Assembly: GCF_017656475.1 (NCBI RefSeq)
Contig: NZ_JACDNT010000004.1
Coordinates: 1 to 64,000, forward strand
Length of the DNA: 64,000 nucleotides
Source: Archaeoglobus sp.
Lineage (GTDB): Archaea; Halobacteriota; Archaeoglobi; Archaeoglobales; Archaeoglobaceae
Reading direction: 5' to 3'
Positions 61,908 through 64,000 of the stretch are shown here, one piece after another. The translations under genes were made by a program, and so were the position numbers. The notes below the pieces were generated by a model. That model was not told the origin of the DNA, did no database searches, and saw nothing but the letters and a program-made list of their open reading frames with translations. Within the stretch, counting starts at the first letter, position 1. The number at the start of each line of letters is the position of its first letter.

Positions 61908-62807
61908 TTACCCCTGCCCATTAAAAGGTTTCATTACCTTCACCACATCGTCCTCTATCCTAACCTCCACTTCACCAACACCCAGCGGGTTGCCATCGCA
62001 GGAAACTACTTCTTCAGCGCTTATCTTTACAGTTTCATCATCAAAACTGATGGTGGTGGTTACAATTGGTTCTATTCTTCTCAAATCATCCTTCGTGTAC
62101 GTTGAAACAACTATGCCTTCGCTGATGCAGGCGACAACTCCTTTAAAGCCGAGAAACGCTGATAGGGAAGTACCTCCCGCTATTCCCTTACCGAGGAACC
62201 TCATATCTGTCATGCCCACAAATATATTGCCAAAAACACCCTCAACAACCTTATCTCCAACCTCCACCTTAGCCCTGAACTTTCTTGGCCTGGCTATGAC
62301 TTTTTCACCTTTCATAAAGCTGCGTGCATCCACCTGAACCTTTTTGCCTTCAACAGTGGAGAGTATTGTCGAACCGACAACGACGTCATTGAACGCAACC
62401 CTTTCATCCTCCTTAAATTTCACAACCAATCCTCTCATTTCAACCTCCCTGAGCTTCTCGAAGTCTGCCGGACAGAGAGCTGGACTTACGTTAGTTGTTC
62501 CGATGCCTATGCAGAGTAAGGGTGTTTTTGGTCTTGCAGAAGCTGCATCGCTTACCGTCCCATCCCCCCCAAACACTGCAATAACGTCCACATTCCCGTC
62601 AAGCATTCGCACCAGATTTAAGGTGTCAAGCCTCGTATCTGTCTCCTCCAGATGGATGACCTCCGCCTCAATTCCAAGCATTTTCGCTATCCTGCTCGTC
62701 GTAACGAAGTCCCCATCAAGCTTTTTCAGAACCTCAGTTACTTTGGCCTTCTTTGAATCATCAAAGCCTCCGCCAGCGTGAGGATTCAAGACAACTCCAA
62801 CCTTCAC
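61908..62807 (-). CDS. ATP-NAD kinase-like protein (COG3199 type)
   Basis: 299 residues with the NAD/DAG kinase fold: LNPHAGGGF near the N-terminus and FGGDGTVSD (80-84 GGDGT). It is longer than classical NAD kinase and belongs to the COG3199-type branch, whose members are annotated as ATP-NAD kinases. The open frame starts at a TTG (62822), but GTG 62807 is exactly 24 nt from the TATA box and gives the standard N-terminus. It heads an operon with the oxidoreductase pair and trm56. Confidence 0.85.
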   Translation of the reverse strand: MKVGVVLNPHAGGGFDDSKKAKVTEVLKKLDGDFVTTSRIAKMLGIEAEVIHLEETDTRLDTLNLVRMLDGNVDVIAVFGGDGTVSDAASARPKTPLLCIGIGTTNVSPALCPADFEKLREVEMRGLVVKFKEDERVAFNDVVVGSTILSTVEGKKVQVDARSFMKGEKVIARPRKFRAKVEVGDKVVEGVFGNIFVGMTDMRFLGKGIAGGTSLSAFLGFKGVVACISEGIVVSTYTKDDLRRIEPIVTTTISFDDETVKISAEEVVSCDGNPLGVGEVEVRIEDDVVKVMKPFNGQG

Positions 62808-62825
62808 AGAAAAAGTAGCCAAGAA

Positions 62826-62836
62826 CCTTTAAAAGT
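62826..62836. promoter_or_regulatory. Symmetric TATA box serving two divergent genes
   Basis: CCTTTAAAAG, centred at 62831, lies exactly 24 nt from the GTG at 62807 (minus) and 24 nt from the ATG at 62855 (plus). No other TATA-like element fits in this 47-bp gap. Confidence 0.65.
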
Positions 62837-62854
62837 CTCCCCCATACTAGCTTC

Positions 62855-63703
62855 ATGCGCATAGCCTTTACAAAGATGCACGGCAACGGAAACGACTTCA
62901 TTTTGATTGATGAGTTCAACGGAGTGGTTGTCAGGGAAGAAGATAAGCCGAGGTTCGTCAGGGCAGTATGCCACAGGAACTTCGGCGTCGGGGCTGATGG
63001 TGCACTCTTCGTCCAGCCTTCAGATAAAGCGGACGTCAGGTTCAGGTACTTCAACAGCGACGGCAGCGAGGCTGAGATGTGCGGAAACGGTATCAGGTGT
63101 TTCTCCCGCTACGTGGTGGAGGAAGGTTACGCGGGGGAGAGGCTGAAGGTGGAAACGCTCGCAGGGATTCTTGAGCTTGAGGTTACGCGGAATGACGATG
63201 GATGGTGGGTTAAGGTTGACATTGGGAAGCCTAAGTTCAAAAAGGAGGAGATTCCCGCAACAGCTGACGTTTGGGGGTATGAGTTCGAGCATGAAGGCAA
63301 AAAATTAAGAGTTTATGCTGCCAACACCGGAGTTCCACACGTCGTTGCATTTGTTGACGACCTCGACTTCGACATAATCCCTATGGCGAGAAAAATTAGG
63401 TATGCAGAGATATTCCCGGAGGGAACTAACGTAAACTTCGCAAAGGTTGAAGGAGGGAACATTATCAGAATCAGAACGTACGAGCGGGGCGTTGAAGATG
63501 AAACGCTCAGCTGCGGGACGGGCAGCGTGGCTGTTGCCGCAATAGCCAACAAGCTCGGCCTTGTTGGAAATACGGTAAATGTGGTGACGAAGGGCGGTTT
63601 GCTTAAAATCGATTTGACTGAGGGCACAGCATACATGACGGGCGGTGCAAACAGAGTTTTCGACGGGATTTTAAGGCTCAACGAACTGAAGTATGAGGTT
63701 TGA
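62855..63703 (+). CDS. dapF: Diaminopimelate epimerase
   Basis: It epimerises LL- to meso-diaminopimelate for lysine synthesis. The 282 residues include AFTKMHGNGNDFILID, EMCGNGIRC with Cys76 and SCGTGSVAVAA with Cys220, the catalytic pair. The ATG is 24 nt from the symmetric TATA box, so the message is probably leaderless. The next gene starts inside its 3' end. Confidence 0.97.
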   Translation: MRIAFTKMHGNGNDFILIDEFNGVVVREEDKPRFVRAVCHRNFGVGADGALFVQPSDKADVRFRYFNSDGSEAEMCGNGIRCFSRYVVEEGYAGERLKVETLAGILELEVTRNDDGWWVKVDIGKPKFKKEEIPATADVWGYEFEHEGKKLRVYAANTGVPHVVAFVDDLDFDIIPMARKIRYAEIFPEGTNVNFAKVEGGNIIRIRTYERGVEDETLSCGTGSVAVAAIANKLGLVGNTVNVVTKGGLLKIDLTEGTAYMTGGANRVFDGILRLNELKYEV

Positions 63704-64000
63704 AAACCGCCTCGTTTTATCCGCGATGGCCGGAATAAACAACGCGGATTTTTGCAGAAGGCAGAGGGCAGCATTGGTAATACTCGGAGGATTTAATGCT
63801 GACAGAAAAGCTATTGAAGCTGCCAAGAAGGCTGTCAGGAGGGGGAGAAAGGAGTTCCTCTTTGGAATAGACGAGATAGAGAATGAGATAAGAAAGCTTG
63901 GGAAAAGGAATTTTGCTGTAAACGTCAGGTCATCATCTCTTGAAGGGTATCTGGAGGCTGCAGAACTCGTGGAAAGCTACGATGGCATTCTTGAAGTAAA
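63693..64000 (+). CDS. TIM-barrel protein, N-terminal part (cut by window end)
   Basis: About 103 codons are visible. MRFENRLVLSAMAGINNADF, then a segment with Arg-rich helices and FAVNVRSSSLEGYLEAAELVESYDGILEV, resemble dihydrouridine synthase-like TIM barrels of methanogens and Archaeoglobus. The ATG overlaps the end of dapF by 11 nt. Function is not established; the remainder is outside the window. Confidence 0.6.
   Translation, partial: MRFENRLVLSAMAGINNADFCRRQRAALVILGGFNADRKAIEAAKKAVRRGRKEFLFGIDEIENEIRKLGKRNFAVNVRSSSLEGYLEAAELVESYDGILEV

Noticed and set aside
1-64000. CRISPR array, rRNA, insertion sequence or replication origin
   Set aside because: No regularly spaced repeats, rRNA sequence, transposase or origin-type repeat cluster was seen on either strand.

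Overview
The window is chromosomal DNA from a hyperthermophilic euryarchaeon of the genus Archaeoglobus, most likely A. fulgidus or a close relative. I recognise the translin, TiaS and tRNA-Ile2(CAU) sequences as A. fulgidus-like from memory; no search was run. The content agrees: archaeal translation and RNA-processing genes (aIF1A, aIF2-beta, aIF5B, S3Ae, L15e, L24e, S28e, L7Ae, RNase P p30), an archaeal tetraether lipid synthase, MfnB of methanofuran synthesis, RPA, TFE, and CcmE/CcmF and HdrD-like proteins expected of a sulfate reducer. Genes are very tightly packed. Many are apparently leaderless, with an A/T-rich TATA box 24-28 nt before the start codon; I used this to choose several starts.

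Layout. 1-1.4 kb: accessory-looking, AT-rich, with an ATPase gene broken by a 16-bp tandem duplication and an orphan gene. 1.4-5.9 kb: tRNA-Ile2 and a minus-strand operon taw1-translin-tiaS-MFS exporter; TiaS modifies exactly that tRNA. 6-10.8 kb: hydrolase, methyltransferase pseudogene, speE with the phosphomevalonate dehydratase large subunit, flavodoxin, and a small acidic protein with a nuclease. 10.7-17.2 kb: gatCA, aroE, aIF2-beta/DUF424/RNA m5C methyltransferase, and cobY-pcm-cobS. 17.2-22 kb: a plus-strand translation/RNase P run followed by tetraether synthase, nadM and ogt. 22-29 kb: MaoC-like hydratase, rubrerythrin with a small HTH protein, MEMO protein, leuC-JAMM, a duplicated PhoU/RCK_C protein, mfnB, deoxyhypusine synthase and a methyltransferase. 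29-37.6 kb: ccmE-ccmF, tRNA-Leu(UAG), tatA, sepF-zpr1, sua5, RPA and its partner, DUF1152, tyrS-aIF1A.

37.7-43.1 kb is a probable signalling region: KaiC-like ATPase, roadblock-like protein and a possible FIST-like sensor in one overlapping operon, then a UbiA prenyltransferase with a 22-codon upstream ORF and a three-PAS histidine kinase. 43-46.4 kb is the minus-strand rpl7ae-rps28e-rpl24e-ndk-infB-thioredoxin operon. 46.4-52.3 kb is a six-gene overlapping operon in which every product begins with a type IV pilin-like (class III) signal; one is a 934-residue protein with a von Willebrand A domain. This is the best candidate for an undescribed surface system. 52.3-64 kb: tfe, ppaC, an HdrD/cytochrome b fusion, a duplicated winged-helix membrane protein, an Agl23-like glycosyltransferase, trm56, a two-gene 2-oxoacid:ferredoxin oxidoreductase, an NAD kinase-like protein, dapF and a TIM-barrel gene cut by the window edge.

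I saw no CRISPR array, rRNA, insertion sequence or replication origin. Residue positions and promoter distances were counted by hand. Family names come from motif recognition, not database searches.
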